The notes under the pieces were generated by a model. It was not told where the DNA came from. It saw nothing but the letters and a program-made list of their open reading frames with translations, and ran no database searches. A DNA stretch of 64,000 nt, taken from assembly GCA_037178625.1 (NCBI GenBank), contig CM074129.1, positions 3,162,001 through 3,226,000 on the forward strand, written 5' to 3'. Numbering within the stretch: the stretch's first letter is position 1; each line of letters begins with the position of its first letter. This DNA comes from Skeletonema tropicum (Eukaryota; Bacillariophyta; Thalassiosirophyceae; Thalassiosirales; Thalassiosiraceae). The position numbers and the translations under genes are program-made. Positions 1 through 9,379 of this stretch are shown here, piece by piece.

Positions 1-675
1 TTGAACCTCTTTCTCCCTAGCTTCATCAAAATCGGCTTCTTTACTTTGCACTGTCAGGACGTACAGAAAACCATCTTTGATGTAAATTCGCGTCGCAAAC
101 CGCTTCTTGCCCCTCTTTCCATCAGATATGTACTCTATATCATAACATCCTGCACTATCTTCAACTGGATCCTTGGCAAGAGTAACTTCAAATACACCAT
201 CTCGATTCACCTCTGCAGTTACTACTCGTGCAGCTACTTCTTCAGGAGTGCCAAAGTCTTTGATTGACGAAATGCGCACAGGATCAACAGTAACTCCAAG
301 CGTGTATCCTCGAACATCAGGGATTGAGAAATTGATTTCATCCAAATGAGTCTTTAGTGGTTTGTTTCCCGGTTCAAATAATGGAGGTGGTGTGACTGTG
401 TAGCTAAATTTGAATTTATCGTTCGGTGATGGGGTACGTACATAGGCCTCATCAGATGCAACCGCAGGAGTAGCTCCAGCCACTATTGGGCAGAGAACGA
501 GTGATGACAATTGTCCAACGATCTTTCGCCGCGAAAGATTTTCTGCTGCTTCGGGTAGTTGTAAGTTTTGCTTTGTGCTTTGAACTGATGTTGTAGGCGA
601 CTGCACATGAAATGCTTCTGCTCTCATCGCCATTACAGCGATAGTGCAAGCCACCAGCAAGGGACGATTAATCAT
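1..675 (-). CDS. PsbP-domain thylakoid lumen protein (3' end outside window)
   Basis: The frame is open from an ATG at 675 down to base 1 (225 codons) with no stop, so the gene runs off the left edge. Residues 1-21 are a hydrophobic signal ending in an AEAF motif, the diatom plastid-import cleavage type. Residues 49-51 are RRK, followed by a hydrophobic stretch and an AVA cleavage site near 73, which is a twin-arginine signal for the thylakoid lumen. The mature part contains F-K-F-S-Y and a DPVR...S-I-K-D-F-G-T-P-E-E-V-A segment typical of PsbP-family proteins, extrinsic subunits or assembly factors of photosystem II. Which PsbP paralogue (PsbP, PPL, PPD) cannot be told. It is divergent from the lumen protein starting at 940. 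Targeting and family are read from the sequence; the exact role is inferred. Confidence 0.85.
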   Translation of the reverse strand, partial: MINRPLLVACTIAVMAMRAEAFHVQSPTTSVQSTKQNLQLPEAAENLSRRKIVGQLSSLVLCPIVAGATPAVASDEAYVRTPSPNDKFKFSYTVTPPPLFEPGNKPLKTHLDEINFSIPDVRGYTLGVTVDPVRISSIKDFGTPEEVAARVVTAEVNRDGVFEVTLAKDPVEDSAGCYDIEYISDGKRGKKRFATRIYIKDGFLYVLTVQSKEADFDEAREKEVQ

Positions 676-939
676 AGTTCGGTTTTAGCGTAGCTACTGA
701 TCTCGAGGGAATGATGTAGGAATGTGAGAGAGAGTCAGTGCCAGTACTGTTGCCAACACCAACAAGCAACAAAACGAGAGGATGGAGGTGACAAAATCGA
801 GAGTCGAGAGTGAGTTGGGGAGATGGGATGAGGAGATATTTCCCGCCATTTTCTCCAAGAAAGATTCGATGACGATGACGCAAGCGATGACATCAAAGCA
901 CATTTTCATGTCGCCTACAACAATCTGTTGTTGCTAACC
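676..939. promoter_or_regulatory. shared divergent promoter of two lumen-protein genes
   Basis: A 264-base spacer lies between two divergently transcribed genes for twin-arginine lumen proteins. It holds a TTTCCCGCC word (about 838-847), which matches the E2F-type consensus, and three TGAC-core words around 867-890 (TGACGATGACGC, then TGACATC) of the bZIP/CRE kind. These are sequence matches only; use of the sites is not shown. Confidence 0.4.
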
Positions 940-1701
940 ATGATGAACCGTACCGTAGCTCTCCTCCTCGCTGCCGTTTCGTGCAGCCATGCATTCACTA
1001 CACAACCGTCAGCGCCTGCGCCAAGGCATATGACCGAACTTTCCGCGGAGGCAGAAGATGATATTTCAGGAAGAAGAAGCTTCCTCACAACTGTAGCGGC
1101 TGTAATCCCTGCTGTCGCCTATTCCGCTCCTGCCTTTGCTTCTGGTGGAGCTACTGCAGGAAAGTACACTACTATTCCAATTGCGAAGCGTCGTTATTAC
1201 GGACGCGTGCAGGAGGCTGTGCACGAATTCTTGCTGATGGGACCTGCTGTTATCAAAGGAGATTTGACCGATCCTGTTGTTCAAGACTTCTTCGATGTCA
1301 CTAAAACAGTTGTAGTACCAGGGAAGAAGAAGGACATTAACGGTGTCTGCAATAAGAAGGATGGCGACTGTAAAGCTACTGATATTTTGGACTCACGTTA
1401 CAATGATATGAAAACTACAATGTACCTTCTCGGAAACGCGTTTAGGATTAATCAGCAAAAGGCACCTGACAACCTACCAACTGTGAAGGCAGCTAAGAAA
1501 TTCTTCAAGACAATGAATCTTTTCGAAAGAAAGGTGCTTAAGAACCCATCGAAAAATGATAAAGCTGCCACGGCACTCTACGCTGAAGCTCTTGACCAGC
1601 TCGACGTATACCTCGATCTCGTCGAGCTTCCTCCAACAGAAAGTGGGCATTACGACCAAGAATTCTCGACCTTGGTCGGTGAGAGCAGTAGAATTACTTA
1701 A
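940..1701 (+). CDS. Thylakoid-lumen helical protein, PsbQ/Psb31-like
   Basis: A protein of 253 aa starts at the ATG at 940; the in-frame TTG at 928 is ignored. Residues 1-19 form a signal ending S-H-A-F (plastid import). Residues 45-46 are a twin arginine, followed by a hydrophobic core and an A-F-A cleavage site near 67, so the mature protein (about 186 aa) should sit in the thylakoid lumen. The mature part is helical and basic: it starts K-Y-T-T-I-P, has an R-R-Y-Y-G-R-V segment, and ends with a helix of the L-D-Q-L-D-V-Y-L-D-L-V pattern. This resembles the four-helix extrinsic photosystem II proteins of the red lineage (PsbQ', Psb31). Lumen location is well supported; the family name is an inference from the fold pattern and size. 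A distantly similar C-terminal helix is in the protein at 63060-63954. Confidence 0.75.
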   Translation: MMNRTVALLLAAVSCSHAFTTQPSAPAPRHMTELSAEAEDDISGRRSFLTTVAAVIPAVAYSAPAFASGGATAGKYTTIPIAKRRYYGRVQEAVHEFLLMGPAVIKGDLTDPVVQDFFDVTKTVVVPGKKKDINGVCNKKDGDCKATDILDSRYNDMKTTMYLLGNAFRINQQKAPDNLPTVKAAKKFFKTMNLFERKVLKNPSKNDKAATALYAEALDQLDVYLDLVELPPTESGHYDQEFSTLVGESSRIT

Positions 1702-2121
1702 ATATTATCATAGTAATACACCTTCTTTTATATACTCTGCAATACAATCCAATCTAAGCCCTCGCCTTTCCTTGTCAAACGCAAGTACGCAAACATTTGA
1801 TTTGACGTCAGAAAATGTAATCGCAATGCTGAGTAAGCAGCAACAGCGCAGTACTTATCGATAGCAGGGTCATAGTCAAGAAGTAGCCTATCGTATGCCC
1901 TCGCATAAGTAGTTGCAAGCTTCATACAATAGATAGCGACTCCCCCTGTGGCTGCTACTCCTTCACAAGAACGAATCGCTCATTGATCGCCATCAGCCGC
2001 AAAAAGTTCAAAAACTTCTCATCATATAATCTATCATGCAAAACAACCTACATCATGCTGTGATTGGTAATTGGTACAGCCCACCCTCCATCTATCACAA
2101 CAACCCAATCACTTATTCAAG
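1702..2121. other. intergenic, nothing recognised
   Basis: These 420 bases hold the 3' flank of the lumen-protein gene and the upstream region of the chitinase gene. The small open frames here have no recognisable content. Confidence 0.5.
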
Positions 2122-3533
2122 ATGACGAGAATACTGCTACTGCTGCTTATGCCGCTTGCATCTGCACAAGATCTTAGCTGTGTGGGTTGCATCGGCGGCA
2201 CAAAAAAATGCGTCGGTGACACAACAATCCAAATGCTCGAGGACGTTGATTGTATCCCGTGTCTAAAAAGAAGTGGCAAGTGGACATGGCCATGTAATGT
2301 AGAAGGTCTTTGCTGGTGCTGGGATTCATCTAAACCGAAATACAAGCCTGCTTTATCTTCTGGTTTAGAGCCAGCACTTACCAAGCCGTGTGATATTTTT
2401 ACAGAAAGTATGTTTGATAAAATAGCTCCGAATGCTGTGCATCCTTATACATACGACGGTTTGTGCGATGCAATAGATATGCTGAATGATAGGTATGATG
2501 AAAAGTTATTCATGATGGGCACACTGCTACAGCAGAAGCAGGAGTGGGCTGCATTTCTTGGACATACGACTCATGAGTCTGCACAATACACAGCACCACG
2601 TAAGTCTACAAATGCCATTGTATTGCTCGTTTTAGTTTCACACATAACTAATCATAATCTTTCACTGTAGGTGAGGCACTGGTTTGTGGACGCACTGTAG
2701 AAAAAAATAGCGGTACTTTTTGCAAGCCATGCGACAATCAATACTTTGATTGGGACAATAGATACTGTAAAGTGAGTTTGGTTGCCAATGGCCAGTTTTA
2801 CGATGACTACTGTGATAAAGTTATAACTCCTCCTCATGGCTGCGTGTGTGGCCCGACTACGGAAGTAGATGGCGATCTTCGTGCAGGATTGATGAATCCA
2901 AACGCTGCGTACTTTGGCAGAGGCGCCATACAACTTAGCTGGAATGCAAATTACATAAAAGCCTCCCAAGTACTCACGGATTCCGCAGAAACTTTGTGTT
3001 CCCAACCAGATCTTGTGGCAACTGAACCAAAATATGCTTGGGGTACAGCGCTGTGGTTTTGGTTGTTTAGCAATCCACCTGGTGAGCAAACCAATTGCCA
3101 CATCAAGGCACTGGAAGGGAGCTTTGGCAGTACGCTGCGGATAATCAACGGAGGGTTAGAATGCCCTCCTGATGCTTATGGATATCACGCCGAGGCAGTA
3201 GTCACACGTTTAAGATACTACTGCATCGCAGCGTCAATAATGGAAGTACGACTCATGGATTTAGGTGGATGCCAAGGATTAGGTGATGCGTTTGTCAGAT
3301 GCGTCCAGACTGGCTTTTGCCCAGAGTGCAACGAGCATTACGGAAATCCAACGATGGAACCATCTCTAGCTCCTGCCCCACAAAGGCCAACGCCCCAACC
3401 TACGGATTGGGGCAGCTGGAGAAGTGAAGATTGGTTGACGGCAATGCGGGCAAACTCTGCAACAGTGAAATCAGTGTCTAGCCTGTTTGGAAGTTTGACC
3501 CTAGCAATGACGTGTATGTGTCTTTGGTTGTAG
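2122..3533 (+). CDS. GH19-type chitinase, secreted, possibly GPI-anchored
   Basis: Two exons, 2122-2599 and 2671-3533, with a 71-nt GT-AG intron (donor GTAAGT, phase 1), give 446 aa. The ATG at 2122 begins a clear signal peptide ending A-S-A-Q. A Cys-rich segment follows (about residues 20-80), then the GH19 catalytic domain: F-L-G-H-T-T-H-E-S with Glu152 as likely general acid, A-Y-F-G-R-G-A-I-Q-L-S-W-N (the family's YYGRGPIQLSWN block), and I-I-N-G-G-L-E-C. It hydrolyses beta-1,4-GlcNAc chains. After the domain comes a P/T linker and a hydrophobic C-terminus ending in C-L-W-L, compatible with a GPI signal or a tail anchor. Centric diatoms make chitin fibres, so a remodelling role is possible; defence or feeding are alternatives. 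The second catalytic Glu (candidate Glu170) is not certain. Confidence 0.9.
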
Positions 3534-3595
3534 TTTAGAGTTCTAATACTATTCATTATCTACATTCATTCTTCTCACTGAGAAATACTTATGAA

Positions 3596-4450
3596 TCAAA
3601 CTTCAAACTTTTCATCAGCCCAACCATTTTCCAGCCGCTGACTTAGCAGCTCAATCTGCTCATCTCGAATGGCCAATTTCTTCTCCAACCATTCTTCTTC
3701 CTTCACAACCACATCCATAGATTTCTTCTTCTCTTCCAGCTCCTTTGATAGATGGAGTATCGCATCCTCAAGTTCCGATCTTTTCTGTACGGCTGTTTCA
3801 TACCGCTCGTCAATCTCCGCATGATCTTTTTTGACTGCTTCCAATGCCTTCTTGGCACGCAGCCTTCTTCCTGTCACCACATTCTCCACCTTTGGCGGAG
3901 TGACTGTAATTCTATACGAAACCTTCTTCTCACGAAACCACGAGTACTCATTGTCAAACGAAAACACCAACGCACATGGGACACTTCCAACCAAGAACTT
4001 GCCTGTGACTGGTTCCAAATGTGAGTCGACACGAGATTTTTCCTTCACATTGGTGATACCCTCCTCCCTTTCCGCCGTGACTCCAAATCCAATATCATAC
4101 AAATCGGTGTTGATCTCATACTCTACCACACTCCCCCCGGCCGAGACGTGGATTGGAATTTCCAACTTGGCACGTAGGTGTACTGGGACAGCTTTCGCTT
4201 GGTATATATTGGGTTTGGTGTTGAATGCGGTTAGATCTGGACCATCTACTTGAGCCAAGAGAGGTGCTGCATCATCGGCTGATAAGAGTGAGGGCGAAGG
4301 GACATAGGAAGCATCGGCAGATTGCATCGCTTCGGCAATGGCTCTGGCTTCGAGGTCTACTGCCTCTTCTTCTTCTTCTTCTTCAGCCGTTGCTGTGTCG
4401 TCGCTTTCGGGAGCTGTTGCTGTGTCTTCCTCAACTTCTTTTGCCGTCAT
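3596..4450 (-). CDS. GOLD-domain protein with C-terminal coiled coil
   Basis: A protein of 284 aa starts at the ATG at 4450; the longer frame to 4468 begins with TTG. Residues 5-35 are strongly acidic. The centre (about 75-185) has the pattern of a GOLD beta-sandwich: I-P-I-H-V-S-A-G-G-S-V-V-E-Y-E-I, then V-P-C-A-L-V-F-S-F-D-N-E-Y-S-W-F-R-E-K-K-V-S-Y-R-I. GOLD domains act in vesicle traffic and Golgi function, usually as protein-interaction modules. Residues about 195-280 are a heptad-rich coiled coil. There is no signal peptide or membrane segment, so it is likely cytosolic and peripheral. It is divergent from the Orai-like gene at 5054 and tail-to-tail with the chitinase gene, only 62 bases apart. 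Confidence 0.7.
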   Translation of the reverse strand: MTAKEVEEDTATAPESDDTATAEEEEEEEAVDLEARAIAEAMQSADASYVPSPSLLSADDAAPLLAQVDGPDLTAFNTKPNIYQAKAVPVHLRAKLEIPIHVSAGGSVVEYEINTDLYDIGFGVTAEREEGITNVKEKSRVDSHLEPVTGKFLVGSVPCALVFSFDNEYSWFREKKVSYRITVTPPKVENVVTGRRLRAKKALEAVKKDHAEIDERYETAVQKRSELEDAILHLSKELEEKKKSMDVVVKEEEWLEKKLAIRDEQIELLSQRLENGWADEKFEV

Positions 4451-5053
4451 GGTTGTGTGCAAGTGCAAGATATATTTCCGTCTCTTTTTGGATCGTGACT
4501 CTTTGTGCGCGTGGATTATCTCGCTGAACGAGACGGGTGATATGTGATATTATCGGAGCCTCTCTAGAGAGTAGTATTGAGCACAAGGTCACACTGGGTG
4601 CACGATCTCTATTGCTCCAGTTCTTCGGGCCAATTAGAAATGAAATAATGGCAACAGTTGTGCCAAATAAAATAAAGTGCTATGACCATCGTTTTCGATA
4701 TCTTCGTTAGCCACTCTAATAATATTTTATTTCTTACGGTAGGTAGGACTACGTACTTCTACTTACTTTTCGTAGCGTCATAATATCTTGTGTGACACAG
4801 TGAGTATCTTGACTATTGTGCTCTTGTGCAGTCTCAGACAAATTCAAAATTCGTCGGGCTTAGCGACGACGATGTCGATATTCATCTCAACAGTTTCACC
4901 TGTGGCGTGGTACTATGAGATAAGATTAGAGAGCAGCAGTCTACATATTTTTTGCTATTAGTCGTTGTGGATATATAGAAAACCATGCTAACGATGTTTG
5001 TTATGAGACCGAGAAGCACCTTCCACCGATAATAAAAATTCACAAAACAAAAA
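4451..5053. promoter_or_regulatory. divergent intergenic region
   Basis: A 603-base AT-rich spacer between the GOLD-domain gene (-) and the Orai-like gene (+), presumed to hold both promoters. No gene or repeat was recognised in it. Confidence 0.4.
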
Positions 5054-5818
5054 ATGATTGGTCTAGCAGCAGGAATTGAAATGGCCGACATGGCCTGGGA
5101 AGTCAAATGTCGCGAAGAGGACATGAAACAACGTGCCCTCGAAAACGAACGACATGCCATAGACGATGCACGTCGATCTGTCGATGAAAAGGCAGAACAA
5201 CTCAAAGTATTGGCCAATCAGTCTGCGCTGATAGCTGGATTTTCAATGGTGGTACTAGTTGAAAGCAACATTGACGACAATATAAATTCGATTGTTCTGA
5301 CATTCTTTGGATTGATAGTTGCAATCACAATAGCTCTGATGCTTGTGAGCACTTTGAATTCAACTTATATATTAGTAGCTATACTGAGATACGACTGTGT
5401 AGAGAGATCTGTTCCCTTTGATGTGTTCTGGAGGAGACGGTGTGAAGCAGATTGGAAGGTGGCACTACGAGCATTCTCTGTTGGAGTTCCATCCTTCATG
5501 ATCGTTGTCGCTCTGGTTTCATGGGTTAGCTTTTGGAATCATCCGAGTCGGTATTACTCTGCATCTGTGGTCACAGCAATATCACTTATGCTAACAATAT
5601 ATTGGTTCGCAAGCACTCATAGGAAGTGGGGAGATTTTCTTCTCATGTCAGAAGCTAGAATATTGACGAGGGGAATGTCATTCGCTGCCGAGAGTAAGGC
5701 AGGTGATAGTAGAAGTAGTGAAGGAGGTGAATCTTCGGTAGACTTGCGTGAATCGCTTCAATTATCTTCACTTGCAATAGGAGAGCTGACAGAGTCCGAA
5801 ATGAAGTTGAAAAAATAG
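5054..5818 (+). CDS. Orai-like calcium-release-activated channel subunit
   Basis: A protein of 254 aa with four predicted membrane helices (about 56-72, 82-103, 139-162, 171-188) and cytosolic ends. TM1 reads N-Q-S-A-L-I-A-G-F-S-M-V-V-L-V-E, matching the Orai TM1 pattern S-x-T-S-A-L-L-S-G-F-A-M-V-A-M-V-E; Glu70 falls at the selectivity-filter glutamate. A charged helix (20-50) precedes TM1, as in the Orai N-terminal extension. In animals Orai is the plasma-membrane pore of store-operated calcium entry, gated by STIM. The match of TM1, the four-helix layout and the length all agree. Gating partner and cellular membrane are unknown; no STIM-like gene is in the window. Confidence 0.75.
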   Translation: MIGLAAGIEMADMAWEVKCREEDMKQRALENERHAIDDARRSVDEKAEQLKVLANQSALIAGFSMVVLVESNIDDNINSIVLTFFGLIVAITIALMLVSTLNSTYILVAILRYDCVERSVPFDVFWRRRCEADWKVALRAFSVGVPSFMIVVALVSWVSFWNHPSRYYSASVVTAISLMLTIYWFASTHRKWGDFLLMSEARILTRGMSFAAESKAGDSRSSEGGESSVDLRESLQLSSLAIGELTESEMKLKK

Positions 5819-5904
5819 GTCTTGATAGCGGTAGAGGATGTAGAACTCACACCAACAACATTCAAACAATATTCAAAATATGAAGTAAGTATGTTCATTA
5901 TATT

Positions 5905-7074
5905 TTAATCAGCGTATACGATCCGCAGTTCTGGAGATTCGTCATTGCCCTTTTCTTTCGACGCAAATATGCATTCGTCAGAGCTTGCAGGGTATAACCT
6001 CAAGCTTAACGTTGTATGGCCTGGACGTAGCGCTGACGTGACATCAACACTATACCAAAACCCAGTGAAAATGGGATCAGAGAATCTGGCAATCACGTGA
6101 CCATCTCCTTGTGGTGCACTATCCCATGTTATTGACATCTCATCCCAATGAGCATGATGTGTCCTCTGGACGTAGCCTCCTGATGGACAGTCAGATGCAG
6201 CCTTGAGCCGTAACGTTGCGGACTCAATAGTTCGGTTGCTGTTTTCTTCTGAAAAGTCAAAACGTAGCAATGAATGGAAGACGCCTGAGTCGGTATCAAC
6301 CTTTAGCCAGCTTGACGAGCCATAATTAGCTTGTGAAGTGCTCTGTTTAATCATTGCGTCGCCTGTTGGGTAAATAGTAATCGTTTTGGGAGGTGCCATC
6401 ACAGTGGGACTGGACGTAGGTGGTGGGATTGTCGGAGAATACGTAGGCTCATCTGTAGGAGGATCTGGAGGCATCACACAGTCAACGTAATCCTTGCAAC
6501 GTAGGAGACAAGCTTTCCCAACATCCGTCTGCCCACAGTTCCTCTGATAGTTGTAAGTTCCTACACTTCCAAACCAGTCGCATGAAACCTTGTCTCCATC
6601 TGCATTGTAGAAAAAGCCCGGCTCATCAACACAGGCTACTGGTGCCTGTGGAGCCTTCGGAGCAGCTGTTGGAAACTCTGTGGCAATCTTGGATGGGTGA
6701 GATGATGGATGATCTGTTACTGAGTTAGATGGTCTGTCGGTGCTGTTGACAGTTGGAGAGGAAGATGGATACATAGGTTGCTGTGTAGGTTTCATTGATG
6801 GAGCTGGTGTTTGTGGTATCAATCCGACAGCTTTGGAAGACCCAACCTCACGACTCGGAGCTTTCATCAAGGTCACAGCTACGACTGCGACCATACACAC
6901 TGCAACTATAAGAGACAAAACCAAAACCGTATATGATATGAATTTATTCCTCTGTTGTTCTTGATCTCGAGATTCAAGCACACGTGCTCGTCGAGTTGGA
7001 TATGTACTGCTTCCCCACTCCACCTCAATCGGTCGCTGCCGAAACTCTTCTAGATCATCCCAGTTATACGCCAT
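5905..7074 (-). CDS. Type II membrane protein with Pro/Thr linkers and C-terminal DNRLRE-like domain
   Basis: A protein of 389 aa starts at the ATG at 7074, which has a good context (CAACAATGGC); ATGs at 7146 and 7134 are in frame but add a non-conserved-looking leader. Residues 45-70 are one membrane helix after a basic/acidic cytosolic tail. Then come a Ser/Pro/Thr-rich linker, a Cys-rich module (about 145-197, six or more Cys), a second P/T linker and a C-terminal beta-rich domain (about 230-389). The last begins T-I-T-I-Y-P-T-G-D-A-M-I and contains L-L-R-F-D-F and A-T-L-R-L-K, which is the DNRLRE/CBM96-like pattern found in secreted carbohydrate-binding proteins. It is likely lumenal or extracellular and may bind glycans. 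Domain naming is moderate confidence. Confidence 0.65.
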   Translation of the reverse strand: MAYNWDDLEEFRQRPIEVEWGSSTYPTRRARVLESRDQEQQRNKFISYTVLVLSLIVAVCMVAVVAVTLMKAPSREVGSSKAVGLIPQTPAPSMKPTQQPMYPSSSPTVNSTDRPSNSVTDHPSSHPSKIATEFPTAAPKAPQAPVACVDEPGFFYNADGDKVSCDWFGSVGTYNYQRNCGQTDVGKACLLRCKDYVDCVMPPDPPTDEPTYSPTIPPPTSSPTVMAPPKTITIYPTGDAMIKQSTSQANYGSSSWLKVDTDSGVFHSLLRFDFSEENSNRTIESATLRLKAASDCPSGGYVQRTHHAHWDEMSITWDSAPQGDGHVIARFSDPIFTGFWYSVDVTSALRPGHTTLSLRLYPASSDECIFASKEKGNDESPELRIVYAD

Positions 7075-7449
7075 TGTTGCTGCGATAATGTGGTTGCGAT
7101 TGTTTGAACAGAAGGTTGGAGGTTGTCTATGCATTGTGCATTGCATTGCTGTTCGGCTGCGACTCACTTTTTTGGCAGCAAATTTTGGTCACAAAAAATT
7201 TGGCAGATACATACTATACTAGTACTACCTCTACCTAGATATGAAAGTTACATCAACATAATGGTACACAGTACATAGGGGGGTTGCCGCACGATCTTGT
7301 TATTTTTTTTCGAGAGGCTATTCGGCGATGGCATGGGTTTGATGGCTCAATTACTACTGCCATTACCAATCTCTCTCACTCATCTAGTGGCGGAATCGAA
7401 AGGTGCATACTGTCGACAAAGTAATCAAGAGGAGGCATACATATCTACC
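7075..7449. promoter_or_regulatory. divergent intergenic region
   Basis: These 375 bases separate the type II membrane protein gene (-) from the SF3B4 gene (+) and presumably carry both promoters. No other feature was seen. Confidence 0.4.
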
Positions 7450-8945
7450 ATGGCCACTCTCGCCAATGTGGAACACCGAAATCAAGAGGCGACATGCTAT
7501 GTGGGAAATTTAGACCCATCAGTGACGGAAGATCTCCTCGTCGAACTATTCACTCAAATTGGAAGAGTCAACTCTGTTCATATGCCCAAAGATAAATTGA
7601 CAGGGCTGCACTCAGGTAAGAAATTCTAATGTCACTGTTGTGCAAAAGACAATTATGATACTTTATGTACACGCATGGCCGCATTTTATAGAGTCGCCGA
7701 AGGGACTATTTTCACGTGTCCTTATCGGTGCTACTTGCTGCCTAGAGCAATGTTAAGGGATTCCTCTTATCCGGATGTAATTGGTCTTGAAGTCTCTGAA
7801 TTCTGGATTTTAGTTGCTGCTGAGAGGGTCTGGACCTACTACATTTTACAAAAACACTAACTTGAAGATTTTATATAATATTATGTGACATAGTCTTGAT
7901 TTTCACATTCTAACACTTTCTGCTCTCATTACCCATCATGATTTTTGTAGGCTATGGATTTATAGAATTTTTAGATGTCAATGACGCGGATTACGCAATC
8001 CAAATCATGAGCATGGTCAAATTGTACACACGACCATTAAGAGTGAGCAAGAGTAGTTTGGATAAAAAGAGTGGCTCTGGAAGTTTGGATGTTGGAGCCA
8101 ATTTGTTCATTGGAAATTTAGACCCAGCCGATGTGGATGAAAAATTGCTGTATGATACATTCTCGGCGTTTGGCACGATTATTCGCCCACCGAAGATTAT
8201 GAGGGACGACATGACCAACCAAAGTAAAGGGTTTGGTTTTGTTAGCTTTGACTCCTTTGAAGCCAGTGACACTGCTATTGAGTGCATGCACAACCAATAT
8301 CTGTGCAATCGCCAGATAACAGTTCAGTATGCATTCAAGAAAGGTACATCATCTAGCGAAGGGGACATGGTCGCCGAGGGAGGTCGTGGACCAGGAGGCA
8401 TGCCAGAAAGACATGGCAGTCGAGCGGAACGTATGTTGGCCGCCGCAAATCCACACCGAGAATTTCTATCAACCAAGACGGGGTTATCTGGAACTGGCGT
8501 CCAGAAGGTTCCAAACACTATGTTTGCAACATCCGCACCTCCTCCCATGGGAGCAAGGAATACTTTGAATGCATCTATTCCGATACCGATGCCTCCTCCA
8601 CTGCCTCCTGGAGCTTTGCCTCCTCCTCCAATGCCTCCTCCTCCCATGCCTCCGGCTCCGGTAAGTTCTCTCGTGATTCTCGGTTTATCTGCCAATGATT
8701 GCATGTATGCTGACTCTCATTTCTCTCTTCAGCCTCCTCTTCCAAATCAACGTTTTCCAATGCCTCCACCACCGGTAAGAACTGCATGACTTCTTGCTCT
8801 TTTTACTGTTGTATACATTCTCTGTGACTGACTAGTTATCTTTGCTCCTCTGCATACTACTTAGCCACCTCTGCCCCCCCAAAGCAATAGCTCAATGCCA
8901 CCGCCGCCACCTCCTCCTCCGCCACCACCTCCACCTATGATGTAA
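7450..8945 (+). CDS. SF3B4: Splicing factor 3b subunit 4 (SF3B4/SAP49), four exons
   Basis: Exons 7450-7615, 7951-8660, 8733-8774 and 8865-8945 join in frame to 332 aa. Introns are 335, 72 and 90 nt, all GT-AG. The start at 7450 (ACCATGG) is chosen over an upstream alternative start. Two RRMs lie at about 14-90 and 104-180: RNP motifs C-Y-V-G-N-L / Y-G-F-I-E-F and L-F-I-G-N-L / K-G-F-G-F-V-S-F. The order, the spacing and the text [12 protein letters not shown] identify SF3B4, the U2 snRNP component that binds pre-mRNA near the branch point. The C-terminal third is Pro/Met-rich and ends in a polyproline run and M-M, as in the family. The polyproline tail is built from three separate exons, each cut at a proline codon (phase 0). 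Confidence 0.93.
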
Positions 8946-9235
8946 CATATGTGTATTCATTTCACTTTAAATTAATCAATTAATCACCTCTAAGATTGTG
9001 CGGACCAATATACTCAGTAGGGCAGGTCTGCTACTCAAAGAAACTTCTTACTTTCTATATTCCGTTAAGTACTCACTTTCAATGTAAGTAGTTAGATAGA
9101 TAGATAGATTATTTTAGTCACTACTCTCTAGACACCGGTGTCAATGTAAGTAGGAGTATACTCCTTCCATAATACTTAGATAGATAGATAGATAGATAGA
9201 TAGATTATACTTAGATAGATAGATAGATTATTTAA
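8946..9235. repeat. (TAGA)n microsatellite tracts
   Basis: Three GATA/TAGA tetranucleotide runs lie at about 9093-9110, 9176-9206 and 9211-9230, separated by unique sequence that includes an ACACCGGTGT palindrome near 9132. The rest of this 3' flank of SF3B4 is AT-rich and shows no gene. Confidence 0.8.
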
Positions 9236-9376
9236 GTAGGAGTTTCACCCCTAACCCCTACCACCTACCACCGGGGACTGGGCCGCACAAGAGAGAAGAG
9301 AGAAGCTAGGAGTGCGAGCTTCTCTGGTCTTCTCTCGTCTCGCCCAGCCCCCGGTGATAGGGGTGTAGGAGTTTCA
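9236..9376. mobile_element. hairpin element flanked by 12-bp direct repeats
   Basis: A 117-base segment (9248-9364) folds on itself. The outer arm 9269-9283 pairs with 9342-9356 (14 of 15), and an inner purine/pyrimidine arm (about 9291-9307 with 9317-9338) forms an imperfect continuation. It is bounded by the 12-mer GTAGGAGTTTCA at 9236-9247 and 9365-9376. The arrangement fits a foldback or MITE-like insertion, or a structured repeat; no coding potential is present. Confidence 0.5.
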
Positions 9377-9379
9377 GTA

